Shown: piece by piece, positions 45,918 through 54,489 of the stretch
How the letters are laid out: each line of letters begins with the position of its first letter
Numbering within the stretch: position 1 is the stretch's first letter
Origin: Aliidongia dinghuensis
GTDB lineage: Bacteria > Pseudomonadota > Alphaproteobacteria > ATCC43930 > CGMCC-115725
DNA length: 64,000 nt
Direction of reading: 5' to 3'
NCBI RefSeq assembly: GCF_014643535.1
Contig: NZ_BMJQ01000009.1
Coordinates: 1-64,000, forward strand
Position numbers and translations under genes: made by a program
Notes under the pieces: generated by a model
What the model was told of the DNA's origin: nothing
Database searches by the model: none
What the model saw: the letters and a program-made list of their open reading frames with translations, nothing else

Positions 45918-46580
45918 TCAGGCGACACCCAGCGTCGGCAGCTGGTCGAGCGGCAGGGTCAGGTCGAGGCGGAACGGATCCGTGATCGTGACCGCGACCA
46001 GGTCGCCCTCGGCGAAGTCCGGATGGTTGACGGCGTCGTCGACGCCCTGCAGCACCATCTGGACCGTGTTCGGATCATGCCGGCCCAAGAGCCGGGCATA
46101 GAGTGCGATTTCCGCCACGATGCGGTCCTCGACACCGATCGAGGCGCTATAGAGCGCGTCCAGCAGATGGTGCAGGCCGCAGGACAGGATATCGGCGCCC
46201 TCGGCGATATGGCCCAGCGCCGGTGTGGCACCCGCACTGGGCGGCGGCGGCAGCAGCTCGAGCGCGATCGCCATGGAGGAAACGCGGAGCGCCGTAAGAT
46301 AGCCGTCGATCCGGGTGCCGTGATAGGCAACGGCACTGTTCGCGATCGACGAGGCGAGCGCCGAGATCCGTTCCTCGTCTGTGAGCGCCATGCTCTCGAA
46401 GGATTCGATCGTATCGAGGAGCACCCGCCCCGGCTCGCTGCCGATGTTGCGCAGGGTTTGATTGATCGCTTCGACGACGGCGCGCAAGGTTTCCTCCTGC
46501 CGGTGCCACGTCTCGTTCTCGCAAAGGCCGCTTAACATAAATTTAAGTATGGGACGCTCCAGCGGCTGAAACGACCGCAT
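45918..46580 (-). CDS. Protein of unknown function (220 residues)
   Basis: A mostly helical, soluble, acidic protein without a signal peptide. The segment from ETWHRQEETLRAVVEAINQ through LLDTIESFESMALTDEERI looks alpha-helical, and the C-terminal part DLVAVTITDPFRLDLTLPLD looks beta-rich. No motif is recognised. The start is uncertain between ATG at 46580 and ATG at 46538; the region just upstream is A+T-rich and likely carries its promoter. It is divergent from the 46705 gene. Confidence 0.55.
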   Translation of the reverse strand: MRSFQPLERPILKFMLSGLCENETWHRQEETLRAVVEAINQTLRNIGSEPGRVLLDTIESFESMALTDEERISALASSIANSAVAYHGTRIDGYLTALRVSSMAIALELLPPPPSAGATPALGHIAEGADILSCGLHHLLDALYSASIGVEDRIVAEIALYARLLGRHDPNTVQMVLQGVDDAVNHPDFAEGDLVAVTITDPFRLDLTLPLDQLPTLGVA

Positions 46581-46704
46581 CACCGCGGAATTGAGCAGTA
46601 AGGAGGGCGGATGGCCGCGTGTTAGGCCATTCTTAAGGCGGCATTCGGAGAGTCGGGGGAGGCCCGCGGGCGGCATCCTTCCGCGGCAAGAGGAGGCGAC
46701 GGTC

Positions 46705-47382
46705 ATGCTCGATCATTCCCGTCCGGTCTGTGACCGACACCTGGACACCACGACCGCGATGTCGTGCCAGCGCGAACCGGTGTGTTTTGCCTTTCTCTGC
46801 GCCAACGCAGCCGCGGCGCCCCAGCCGATCGATCGGCTCAATTTCGACATCGCGTCGGCCGACTTCCATCGCGGCCGCGCCTCCGTCTGGGCGACGCTCG
46901 AGATGCGCGGCGAGGCGCGCGCCGACGGCGGCTCGGGCGAGACGCTGACGCTCTTGGGCTTCGACGAGGGCTTCCTCCGGCCGTTCACCCGCGCCGTGCT
47001 CGAAGCGGCCTCGACGCGCGTGCCGCATCGCATGTCGATCCGACCGGACCCGGACTATCCCGATGCGCCGCGCGTCGTCGACTATATCCGCGGCACGGGC
47101 GGCACGCCGATCACGGAGCTGGTCGTGATCCCGTACGACCAGGTGCTGGCCGTGGTCGTACCGGTCGACAGCGCCGAGATCGAGGAGACGCTATTCCAGC
47201 TGCCGCGCACCGACTCGTTCCTGCGCGCCTTCGCGCGCATGGCCCATCTCGCCGACGCGGCGCTGCGCGACACGATCGGCGAGATGTCGCGCAACGGCCG
47301 CGCCGCGGACGCCGCGGAGGCCGCGCCAGTGCGGCGGGCTCAGCCGCGGAAGGCGACCTCGGCCCGGCCGAAGGCGCCGTAG
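46705..47382 (+). CDS. Protein of unknown function (225 residues)
   Basis: A soluble protein starting at ATG 46705 behind AGGAGG. It has cysteines near the N-terminus (PVCDRH, MSCQREPVC, LCANA) that could bind metal. A central alpha/beta part includes GETLTLLGFDEGFLRPFTRA and VVDYIRGTGGTPITELVVIP, and the C-terminal tail is Ala/Arg-rich. I do not recognise it. Its last 43 bases overlap the end of the convergent hydratase gene. Confidence 0.6.
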   Translation: MLDHSRPVCDRHLDTTTAMSCQREPVCFAFLCANAAAAPQPIDRLNFDIASADFHRGRASVWATLEMRGEARADGGSGETLTLLGFDEGFLRPFTRAVLEAASTRVPHRMSIRPDPDYPDAPRVVDYIRGTGGTPITELVVIPYDQVLAVVVPVDSAEIEETLFQLPRTDSFLRAFARMAHLADAALRDTIGEMSRNGRAADAAEAAPVRRAQPRKATSARPKAP

Positions 47383-48098
47383 GTCGCAACCCCGCGGCTG
47401 CCGGGCTCGATCGGCGTCGCTCCGTCGAGCGAGCCGGTCGTCACCACGTCGCCGCGCTTGAGGCCGCCGGTCCGCGTCATCAGATGATTGGCGGTCCAGA
47501 CCACGAGCGTGACCGGATCGCCGGCCGGGTGGGTCCCGACCGCACTCTGGCAAACCTTGCCGTCGATCTCGAGCTCGACCTTCTGTGTCGCGAAATCGAG
47601 CCCACGCCATGCCGTGAGCGGGCCCGCATAGACGAGCGCGCCGTTGGCGTTGCCGTCGGCCAGGTTTTCCACCGACGGCACAATGGTCCGGTCCGTGTAG
47701 CGGCTCGACAGCACTTCGATGCAGGGGCAGAAGCCCTCGATCGCCGCCATCACCTCGTCATAGCCGTAGGGCTGTGCCCGCGCCGGCAGGTCGGCGCCCA
47801 AGCGAAACGCGAACTCGATCTCGAGCGCCGCGCCCGGCACCTTCGCCGGATCGAGCGTCACGCCCGACGTGAAGACCCGGTCGGCATAGATCGGCGCGAT
47901 GCTGATGGGCCCGGTCGGGCCGCCCTGCCCGACCTTCCAGGCCGTGACCGCACCCAGCGCGCGCGTGACATGGTCCTGGATCGCATAGGCATCCTCGATC
48001 GTCTGAGGGCGCAGGGCCTCCGGCAGCCGGTCGATCAGCTGCCCGCTGCGATGGGCGCTGATCAGCAGGTTGGCGGCCTCAAGCGCGCGATCGGTCAT
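47340..48098 (-). CDS. 2-keto-4-pentenoate hydratase/MhpD-like protein
   Basis: A 252-residue member of the FAH superfamily, MhpD branch. The N-terminus has LPEALRPQTIEDAYAIQDHV. The metal-binding region is ALEIEFAFRLGADLP (Glu-x-Glu, about residues 92-106), and GLKRGDVVTTGSLDG is the C-terminal signature. It could hydrate 2-oxopent-4-enoate or decarboxylate a related oxo acid; no aromatic meta-cleavage genes surround it, so the pathway is unclear. It is tail-to-tail with the 46705 gene and overlaps it. Confidence 0.85.
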   Translation of the reverse strand: MTDRALEAANLLISAHRSGQLIDRLPEALRPQTIEDAYAIQDHVTRALGAVTAWKVGQGGPTGPISIAPIYADRVFTSGVTLDPAKVPGAALEIEFAFRLGADLPARAQPYGYDEVMAAIEGFCPCIEVLSSRYTDRTIVPSVENLADGNANGALVYAGPLTAWRGLDFATQKVELEIDGKVCQSAVGTHPAGDPVTLVVWTANHLMTRTGGLKRGDVVTTGSLDGATPIEPGSRGVATYGAFGRAEVAFRG

Positions 48099-48183
48099 CT
48101 TGTCACTCCAGCATTGTCAGAAACCAAGGGCGCCGAGTGTGGCCGAAACCGGCGACGCTGGGAACCGTCTCGACCGGCGAACT

Positions 48184-48519
48184 TTAGCCTAGCTGCGCCA
48201 AGCCGAGCGTCGCCAGCATGGCGCCCACGACCACGGTCCACGGCGGTGCGCGCCAGACCAGGAGCGCCACGAATCCGGCGAGGGCCACGAGCAGGTCCTT
48301 GGCGCCGTGCACCGCACTCGACCAGACCGGATCGTAGAGGGCTGCACCCAGGATGCCGACCACGGCCGCGTTCGTTCCGCGGAGCGCCCCTTTCATCCAG
48401 GACCGCGACCGGATCCGGTCCCAGAACGGCAGCGCCGCGATCAGGATCAGCACGCCCGGCAGGAACAGGGCGACAAGCGCGATCGCGGCGCCCCGGTCAC
48501 GCGGCGCCGTTCCGCTCAA
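48184..48519 (-). pseudogene. Truncated chromate transporter (ChrA) C-terminal remnant
   Basis: About 111 residues that correspond to the C-terminal end of ChrA-type chromate transporters. They include FLPGVLILIAALPFWDRIR, then GALRGTNAAVVGILGAALYD and PVWSSAV, which lie near the end of the roughly 400-residue CHR protein. The first 270 or so residues are missing. The frame opens only after the stop of the next upstream gene and has no ATG or ribosome site at its front (a TTG at 48519 is the best start). This is most likely a decayed fragment, not a functional transporter. Confidence 0.65.
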
Positions 48520-48561
48520 ATGGTCGATGGTTGGGTCGGTAGCGCCCGGCGGCGCCGGTGA

Positions 48562-48858
48562 TTACGGCTTGGCCGGCTGCAGGATGATCGGCTCGAAATA
48601 GCCGGTCTTGTTGAACGCCCGCCGCTCGACATTGGCGTAGCTGTGGCTGGGCCCGTCATCCTCGTCCGTCGCGTTGGCCGCGGCACTCTTGCCGTTGACC
48701 GTGATGCTGCCGCCCCATTTCTGCGGCACGTCGCTGTCCTGGAAACGGGCACCGCCGTTGGGCAGCTGGTTCGTCACGTTGTCCTGGGTGAAGGCCTGGG
48801 CGCTGCCGATGCTGGCGGCGAAGCCGACGGCGAGCAAGGCAATGACGGGCAGACGCAT
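48562..48858 (-). CDS. Small exported protein, function unknown
   Basis: A 98-residue protein with a clear signal peptide (hydrophobic core VIALLAVGFAASIG, cleavage after AQA). The mature part contains DNVTNQLPNGGARFQDSD and VPQKWGGSITVNG. No family is recognised. The ATG at 48858 is chosen for the signal peptide. The chromate-transporter remnant begins within 50 bases downstream on the same strand. Confidence 0.6.
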   Translation of the reverse strand: MRLPVIALLAVGFAASIGSAQAFTQDNVTNQLPNGGARFQDSDVPQKWGGSITVNGKSAAANATDEDDGPSHSYANVERRAFNKTGYFEPIILQPAKP

Positions 48859-48983
48859 CGAACGAGACCCCCAAGAGAACCGGTTGCACCACCCTAACCC
48901 ACCTCGCGCGCGCCTGCCAGAGGCCGCGACGATCCGCCCCGTCGTACCCGCCAGATGGCTAACGCTTGTCGCAGCGTGGTTGG

Positions 48984-49472
48984 TCATGGACCACCCATGT
49001 TGTTCGCCGTCCACCAGACACCGACATCCGTGTAGCCGGTGATGGCGATGACGTCGTTGTCGTCTTGCCGGCAGTAATAGCTGATGGACGAGAAAGACCG
49101 CTGCGCCAAAGCCTTGCGAGCAGACGGCTCGCAGCAGGTATCGACAGCGGTCTTAATACCCACTTGGGCGCACCAGGGCAGGACCAACGTGCCCATGTCA
49201 TAGCTCTTTTTCTGCTTCGTCCCGATCAGCGTGTTGTTGCTGGAGCCATGGGCGACGAGCCAGGCTACAGCAGTGGGGTCGATCTGATCCGGCAGGTCTC
49301 CCGTCCCATTGTAGATGCAGCGGCAATAGAGCGTATTCAGTTCCTTGGCCAGGAACTGGGCTGCATCGAGCAGATCCGAGGAATAGCAGAAAACCAGCTG
49401 CTGCTTTGTCGCCAGAAGCGCGCCAGGCACGCTTGACGAACTCGATGACGAAGACACGCTGACGAGGGACAT
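48984..49472 (-). CDS. Small protein with a caspase-like His/Cys arrangement, function unknown
   Basis: A 162-residue cytoplasmic-looking protein. After a serine tract (residues 7-14) it shows alternating predicted strands and helices. The strand VAWLVAHGSS places His75-Gly76 after hydrophobic residues, and VGIKTAVDTCCEPS places Cys113-Cys114 after a second hydrophobic strand, 38 residues later. This order and spacing resemble the catalytic dyad of caspase-like (CHAT/clan CD) peptidases, but the domain is short and no search supports it. GGAG precedes the ATG. Composition is lower in GC than the neighbours, which suggests acquisition. Confidence 0.55.
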   Translation of the reverse strand: MSLVSVSSSSSSSSVPGALLATKQQLVFCYSSDLLDAAQFLAKELNTLYCRCIYNGTGDLPDQIDPTAVAWLVAHGSSNNTLIGTKQKKSYDMGTLVLPWCAQVGIKTAVDTCCEPSARKALAQRSFSSISYYCRQDDNDVIAITGYTDVGVWWTANNMGGP

Positions 49473-49572
49473 GGGCGCGCTCCAGACAAAATGAGATGCG
49501 CCACTTTAACGCGAAAGTACCACATGTACTATCGCCATATAGCCGAGCTCGCCCCCGCTGGGGCTACGAATG

Positions 49573-50391
49573 TCAGACCCGGACGACGTGCGTGAAATAG
49601 GCGTCGACCGAACCCACGATGCCGTCGGCGAGCTTGCGCCGGTAGGCCGCAGTCCTGAGCAGCTTGTCCTCGTCGCGGTTCGAGAGGCAGCCGAGCTCGA
49701 CCAGGGCCGAGGGAATGTCGGGCGCCTTCAGCACGGCGAAGCCGGCGGCGCGGTGGCTGTGCTCGAGCATGCGCACCTCGCTGCCGAGCTTGGTCACGAG
49801 TTCGCGCGCGAGGCCGATCGACAGGTTGTTGGTCTGGCGGCGGGCGAGGTCGAGCAGGATGCTGCTCACCTCCGGCGTCTGGCCGGCCATGCTGACGCCG
49901 CCGATCACGTCTGAATGGTTTTCCTTGGCGGCAAGGGCCGCCGCCGCCGCATCCGACGCCTTTTCCGACAGCGTGAAGACCGAGGCGCCGCGCATCGAAT
50001 GGTCGGGGATCGAATCGGCGTGGATCGACAGGAACAGGTCGCCGTTGGCGGCGCGGGCACGCACGACGCGCTCGTGCAGCGGGATGAACTCGTCGCGCGT
50101 CCGCGTCAGCACCGGGTGGTAGCGTCCGGTCGCCTCCAGCAGGCGGGCGATCGCCTGGGCTGTGTCGAAGGCGACGTATTTCTCGTAGGTGCCGCTATAG
50201 CCGATGCAACCGGGGTCGACGCCGCCGTGGCCGGCATCGATGACGACGGTGCGGCGCTGGACCGGCGCCTTGGCGACCCGTGCCTGCGTCTGCGCCAGCG
50301 CCTCGGGCGTCAGCGCCAGACTGAAGGCGCCCAGCCCCATGACGCCGGCAACACGCAACAGTTCGCGACGGCCGATGGCCTCGTTCGACAT
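49573..50391 (-). CDS. N-acetylmuramoyl-L-alanine amidase, Tat-exported
   Basis: A 272-residue zinc amidase (Amidase_3) that cleaves stem peptides from peptidoglycan during cell separation. The Tat signal is GRRELLRVAGVMGLGAF (residues 8-24). Zinc and catalytic motifs are VVIDAGHGGVDPG (His), the glutamate in TYEKYVAF, SIHADSIPD (His) and ALVELGCLSN (catalytic Glu). The start at 50391 is chosen because the twin arginine then lies close to the N-terminus and GGTGGAG precedes it. There is no AMIN or LysM domain, so it is the minimal form. Confidence 0.9.
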   Translation of the reverse strand: MSNEAIGRRELLRVAGVMGLGAFSLALTPEALAQTQARVAKAPVQRRTVVIDAGHGGVDPGCIGYSGTYEKYVAFDTAQAIARLLEATGRYHPVLTRTRDEFIPLHERVVRARAANGDLFLSIHADSIPDHSMRGASVFTLSEKASDAAAAALAAKENHSDVIGGVSMAGQTPEVSSILLDLARRQTNNLSIGLARELVTKLGSEVRMLEHSHRAAGFAVLKAPDIPSALVELGCLSNRDEDKLLRTAAYRRKLADGIVGSVDAYFTHVVRV

Positions 50392-50553
50392 CACTCCACC
50401 CCCCGGCGCACGACACCGCGAAACCCCTTCGCGGCCCGGCGTGGCCACTGGACGCGACTCGCGAGCGTCCATACTTCAAGCCCAGAATATAGACTCGACT
50501 CGAACGGAACGCCACATCCAATTGCGATAGAACGGAAAAGGGCGATTGCGACC

Positions 50554-51315
50554 TTACGACGCGTCGCTGGTCGAGTCCAGCACCAGTTGCACCCGGTCGC
50601 TGGCGAAACGCGTGAAAGCGACGGAGACCGGCCGGCCATCGGTATCGACATCGACCGCCTCGGTCAGCAGGACCGGCCGCGTCACCGGCTGCTTCAGCCG
50701 CCGCGCCTCTTCCGCCGTCGCCATGCGCGCGGTGACGCGGGTCGAGGCGCGCGCATAGTCGGCAAGGCCGCAGCGTTGCAGGGCCTGGGTGATCGAGCCG
50801 GTTTCCGCGACAAGGGCCGCGAGGTCCGGGAAGCGGGCGGCCGGGTAATAGCTGGTCGACAGCGAGATCGGCATGCCGCCGGCGCTCGACAGGGTCTCCA
50901 GCATCAGCACCGGCTGGCGTGCCGGCACTTTCAGCAGCTTGGCGACGGCCGGCGGCGGCAGCACCTCGCCCGAGGTCAGCAGCACCCGCGCCGCCTCGCG
51001 CCGGTTGCGCGCGATATTCTCGGTGAAGCGCGTGCGCCGGCCGATCATGTAGTCGATGACGCCTTCCTGCACGAACGTGCCCCGCCCCTGCTCGACACGC
51101 AGCAGGCCGCGCTGGACCATCGCCTGGATCGCCCGCCGGATCGTGTGCCGGTTGACCTGGAACCGCTGCGACAGCGCCTGTTCCGTCGGCAGCCGCTCGC
51201 CCGGCGCCCAGGCACCCCCAGCGATCTCGGCACTCAGGCGCCGGTCGATCTGCCGCCAGAGCGAGACCCCCTGGCCCCGTTCGACCGTGCCCGCCTCCCC
51301 GACCGCTTCGACCAT
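50554..51315 (-). CDS. phnF: GntR/HutC-family regulator of phosphonate metabolism
   Basis: A 253-residue regulator. The N-terminal winged helix contains LPTEQALSQRFQVNRHTIRR and GLLRVEQGRGTFV (about residues 40-84), and the rest is a UTRA effector domain. HutC-subfamily GntR proteins next to phnG are PhnF. It is divergent from phnGHIJKLM with 122 bases between the start codons. A TGTCTAGACA palindrome over the phnG start codon fits the HutC-type operator form and probably is its binding site. The start at 51315 gives a normal N-terminus; the frame is open to 51426. Confidence 0.85.
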   Translation of the reverse strand: MVEAVGEAGTVERGQGVSLWRQIDRRLSAEIAGGAWAPGERLPTEQALSQRFQVNRHTIRRAIQAMVQRGLLRVEQGRGTFVQEGVIDYMIGRRTRFTENIARNRREAARVLLTSGEVLPPPAVAKLLKVPARQPVLMLETLSSAGGMPISLSTSYYPAARFPDLAALVAETGSITQALQRCGLADYARASTRVTARMATAEEARRLKQPVTRPVLLTEAVDVDTDGRPVSVAFTRFASDRVQLVLDSTSDAS

Positions 51316-51437
51316 CGCCTGCCCTTTCCCGCCCCCGACGCCCGAAATCCGAGGTCCGGCGGCTGTCAAAAACAAATCACACTCCGCCACTTTACTTTCG
51401 AGCGGCGCGGATCGATCTTGTCGCAAGAGAGGTACGG

Positions 51438-51926
51438 ATGTCTAGACAAATATCGAACTCGTCCATGGATGCCCCATCCGACGACGCGATCGCCCGGCGC
51501 CAGGCCTGGATGGCGACGCTCGCCAAGGCGCCGCTCGCCGAGCTGGAGCGGGCCTGGGCCGAGCTCGACCCGCCGCCGGCCTTCACCCGTCTGCGCCCGG
51601 CCGAGACCGGCCTCGTCATGGTGCGCGGCCGCATCGCCGGCAGCGGTCGGCCGTTCAATCTCGGCGAGATGACCATGACCCGTGCAGCGGTCCGGATCGG
51701 GGATGATCTAACCGGCTTCGGCCATGTCGCCGGGCGCAGCGCGCGCCATGCCGAGCTCGCGGCGCTGTTCGACGCGCTGCTGCAGGACCCGGCACGGCAC
51801 GACGGGTTGATGGCGCGGGTCGTGGCGCCGCTGGCCAAGCAAGCGGCCGCAGGCCGGCAGCGCAAGGCCGCGGAGGTCGCGGCGACCAAGGTCGATTTCT
51901 TCACGCTGGTACGGGGCGAAGACTGA
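51438..51926 (+). CDS. phnG: C-P lyase subunit PhnG
   Basis: A 162-residue subunit of the C-P lyase core complex, which with PhnI, PhnH and PhnL transfers the phosphonate to the ribose of ATP. The family is recognised by RQAWMATLAKAPLAELERAW near the N-terminus and MTMTRAAVRIGDDLTGFGHV with GRSARHAELAALFDALL after it. The ATG at 51438 follows AGAGAGG; a second ATG at 51465 lacks a site. Its stop overlaps the phnH start by one base (TGATG). Confidence 0.92.
   Translation: MSRQISNSSMDAPSDDAIARRQAWMATLAKAPLAELERAWAELDPPPAFTRLRPAETGLVMVRGRIAGSGRPFNLGEMTMTRAAVRIGDDLTGFGHVAGRSARHAELAALFDALLQDPARHDGLMARVVAPLAKQAAAGRQRKAAEVAATKVDFFTLVRGED
51439..51448. promoter_or_regulatory. Candidate PhnF operator TGTCTAGACA
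   Basis: A perfect 10-bp palindrome whose first two bases overlap the phnG ATG (51438-51440). HutC-type GntR regulators bind short palindromes of the T/G-G-T-N-T-A-N-A-C-C/A kind; published PhnF and DasR sites share the GTCTAGAC or GTATAGAC core. Confidence 0.5.
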
Positions 51927-52543
51927 TGAGCCAACTCGCCGCAGCGCCCATGATCGAACCCGGGTTCCAGAGCCCGGTCGATGACGCCAACCATGTCTTC
52001 CGCCTGGCGCTGAAGGCGCTCGCCCATCCCGGCACGATCGTCGAGATCGCCCGACCGACCGCGGTGCCGACCGGGGTGCTGGCAGGTGGCCTCGGCCGTG
52101 CAGCGATCGGCGTGGCGCTGGCCCTGGTCGATTTCGAGACCCCGGTCTGGCTCGACGCGGCGGCGGCACCGGTGGGTCCGCATCTGCGCTTCCACTGCAA
52201 CTGCCCGATTCTGGAGCGGCCGGACCGGGCCGCCTTCGCCTTCGCGGCCGATCCCGCCCACCTGCCCGCACTCGACACCCTGCCGCTCGGCAGCGACGCC
52301 TATCCGGACCAGGGGGCGACGCTGGTCATCGAGGTCCGGGCGCTGGCCTCCGCGCCGGGCCTTGTCCTCACGGGACCGGGCATCGACGGCACGACCACGC
52401 TCAGCGTCGACGGCCTGCCCGGTGATTTCTGGGATCGTCGCGCGGCGCTGGCACCGCTGTTCCCGCGCGGTCTCGATCTGCTGCTGACCGCGGGCGACCT
52501 GCTCGTGGCCGTGCCACGCACCACGTCCGTCCGGCGGAGCTGA
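51926..52543 (+). CDS. phnH: C-P lyase subunit PhnH
   Basis: A 205-residue subunit of the C-P lyase core, structurally related to PLP enzymes but without cofactor. Diagnostic stretches are ANHVFRLALKALAHPGTIVE at the N-terminus and LPLGSDAYPDQGATLVIEV in the middle. It is coupled to phnG and separated from phnI by three bases. Confidence 0.92.
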   Translation: MSQLAAAPMIEPGFQSPVDDANHVFRLALKALAHPGTIVEIARPTAVPTGVLAGGLGRAAIGVALALVDFETPVWLDAAAAPVGPHLRFHCNCPILERPDRAAFAFAADPAHLPALDTLPLGSDAYPDQGATLVIEVRALASAPGLVLTGPGIDGTTTLSVDGLPGDFWDRRAALAPLFPRGLDLLLTAGDLLVAVPRTTSVRRS

Positions 52544-52546
52544 GCC

Positions 52547-53644
52547 ATGTATGTTGCAGTCAAAGGTGGCGAGAAGGCGATCGATGCGGCCCATGCGCTG
52601 CTCGCCCGCGAACGGCGCGGCGATGCCGCCGTGCCGGAGCTGGGCCTGGCGCAGATCGCGCAGCAGTTGGGGCGCGCGGTCGACCGGGTCATGACCGAGG
52701 GCTCGATCTACGATCCGGAGCTCGCGGCGCTGGCGATCAAGCAGGCGGCAGGCGACCTGGTCGAGGCGATCTTCCTCTTGCGCGCCTATCGCACGACGCT
52801 GCCGCGGCTCGCCGTGTCGCAGCCGGTCGAGACCGACCGGGGCCTGGTGCGCCGGCGCATCTCGGCCGTGTTCAAGGACGTGCCAGGCGGCCAGGTGCTG
52901 GGCGCCACCTTCGACTACACCCACCGCCTCTTGGACTTCGCGCTCGCCGCCGGCACGGCACCGCCGCCCGAGCCGGCCCGGGCCGAGCCGATCGGCGAAG
53001 CGCCGCGCGTCGCCGATCTCCTCGGCCGCGACGGGCTGATCGAGCCACCGCCCGCCGACGACGACGCGTCACCGGGCGACCTCACGCGCCAGCCGCTCGA
53101 CTTCCCGGCCGACCGGGCGCTGCGCCTGCAGAACCTGGCGCGCGGCGACGAGGGCTGGCTCTTGGCCTTGGGCTATTCGACCCAGCGCGGCTATGCGCGC
53201 AACCATCCCTTCGCCGGCGAGATCCGCACGGTCGACGTCGCGGTCGAGATCGTGCCGGAGGAGCTGGGCTTCCCGGTCGAGATCGGCGAGATCACGCTCT
53301 GCGAATGCGACATGGTCAACCAGTTCGCCGGCACCAGCGAGGCGCCGCCGCAGTTCACCCGCGGTTACGGCCTGGCGTTCGGCCAGAGCGAGCGCAAGGC
53401 GATGGCCATGGCGCTGGTCGACCGCGCGCTTCGGGCGCGCGAACTGGGCGAGCCGGTCACCGCCGCGGCCCAGGACGAGGAATTCGTGCTGAGCCATTCC
53501 GACAATGTCGAGGCGTCGGGCTTCGTGCAGCACCTGAAGCTGCCGCACCATGTCGATTTCCAGTCGGAGCTCGACCTGTTGCGCCGCCTGCGCGCCGACC
53601 ATGAGCGTGGCAGCAATGATGAGGGCCGGGAGAACGGCAAATGA
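52547..53644 (+). CDS. phnI: C-P lyase subunit PhnI
   Basis: A 365-residue core subunit with the nucleosidase-like step that releases adenine and forms ribose 1-phosphonate 5-triphosphate. It opens MYVAVKGGEKAIDAAHALLA, the family start. Later it shows GYSTQRGYARNHPFAGEIR and the conserved HVDFQSELDLLRRLR near the C-terminus. Length is as expected. The last four bases overlap phnJ (ATGA). Confidence 0.93.
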   Translation: MYVAVKGGEKAIDAAHALLARERRGDAAVPELGLAQIAQQLGRAVDRVMTEGSIYDPELAALAIKQAAGDLVEAIFLLRAYRTTLPRLAVSQPVETDRGLVRRRISAVFKDVPGGQVLGATFDYTHRLLDFALAAGTAPPPEPARAEPIGEAPRVADLLGRDGLIEPPPADDDASPGDLTRQPLDFPADRALRLQNLARGDEGWLLALGYSTQRGYARNHPFAGEIRTVDVAVEIVPEELGFPVEIGEITLCECDMVNQFAGTSEAPPQFTRGYGLAFGQSERKAMAMALVDRALRARELGEPVTAAAQDEEFVLSHSDNVEASGFVQHLKLPHHVDFQSELDLLRRLRADHERGSNDEGRENGK

Positions 53645-54489
53645 GCGAAACCCTCGCCGGCTACAATTTCGCCTATCTCGACGAGCAGACGAAGCGGATG
53701 ATCCGCCGCGCCATCCTGAAGGCGGTCGCGATCCCGGGCTACCAGGTGCCGTTCGGCAGCCGCGAGATGCCGCTGCCCTACGGCTGGGGCACGGGCGGCA
53801 TCCAGGTGACGGCGAGCGTCATCGGCCGGTCCGACGTGCTCAAGGTCATCGACCAGGGCGCCGACGACACGACGAACGCGATCTCGATCCGCCGTTTCTT
53901 CGCCCGGACCGCCGGCGTCGCCACGACCGAGCGCACGGCCGCCGCAACCATCATCCAGACGCGCCACCGCATCCCCGAGACGCCGCTCCGGCGCGGCCAG
54001 ATCATGGTCTATCAGGTGCCGATCCCGGAGCCGCTGCGCTGGCTCGAGCCACGCGAGACCGAGACGCGCACCATGCACGCGCTCAAGGAATACGGCGCCA
54101 TGCACGTCCGCTTCTACGAGGACATCGCGCATTACGGCCGGATCGCCACAACCTATGACTATCCGGTCATCGTCAACGATCGCTACCTGATGCGCCCGTC
54201 ACCCATTCCGAAATTCGACAATCCGAAGCTCGACATGAGCCCAGCCCTGCAATTGTTCGGCGCCGGCCGCGAAAAGCGCATCTATGCAGTGCCGCCCTTC
54301 ACCAAGGTGAAGAGCCTCGATTTCGTCGACCATCCGTTCGCGATCGAGAGCTGGGACCAGGCTTGCTCGATCTGCGGCTCGCACGAGAGCTACCTCGACG
54401 AGGTGCTGACCGACGACAAGGGCGGGCGCATGTTCGTCTGCTCCGACACAGATTATTGCCGAAGCCGCGCCACGGAGGCCCGGCGATGA
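53641..54489 (+). CDS. phnJ: C-P lyase radical-SAM subunit PhnJ
   Basis: The 282-residue catalytic subunit that breaks the carbon-phosphorus bond through a glycyl/thiyl radical. It carries the unusual cluster motif C-X2-C-X21-C-X5-C near the C-terminus: CSIC around residues 243-246, then FVC and DYC with exact spacing. The N-terminus NFAYLDEQTKRMIRRAILKA is typical, and the YGAMHVRFYEDIAHYGRIA stretch is present. The stop overlaps phnK by four bases. Confidence 0.95.
   Translation: MSETLAGYNFAYLDEQTKRMIRRAILKAVAIPGYQVPFGSREMPLPYGWGTGGIQVTASVIGRSDVLKVIDQGADDTTNAISIRRFFARTAGVATTERTAAATIIQTRHRIPETPLRRGQIMVYQVPIPEPLRWLEPRETETRTMHALKEYGAMHVRFYEDIAHYGRIATTYDYPVIVNDRYLMRPSPIPKFDNPKLDMSPALQLFGAGREKRIYAVPPFTKVKSLDFVDHPFAIESWDQACSICGSHESYLDEVLTDDKGGRMFVCSDTDYCRSRATEARR

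Noticed and set aside
48184..48519. AzlD-type branched-chain amino acid exporter subunit
   Set aside because: Size and hydrophobicity would fit, but the PFWDRIR, GTNAAVVG and LYDPVWSSAV stretches match the C-terminal end of ChrA, and no azlC partner is present.
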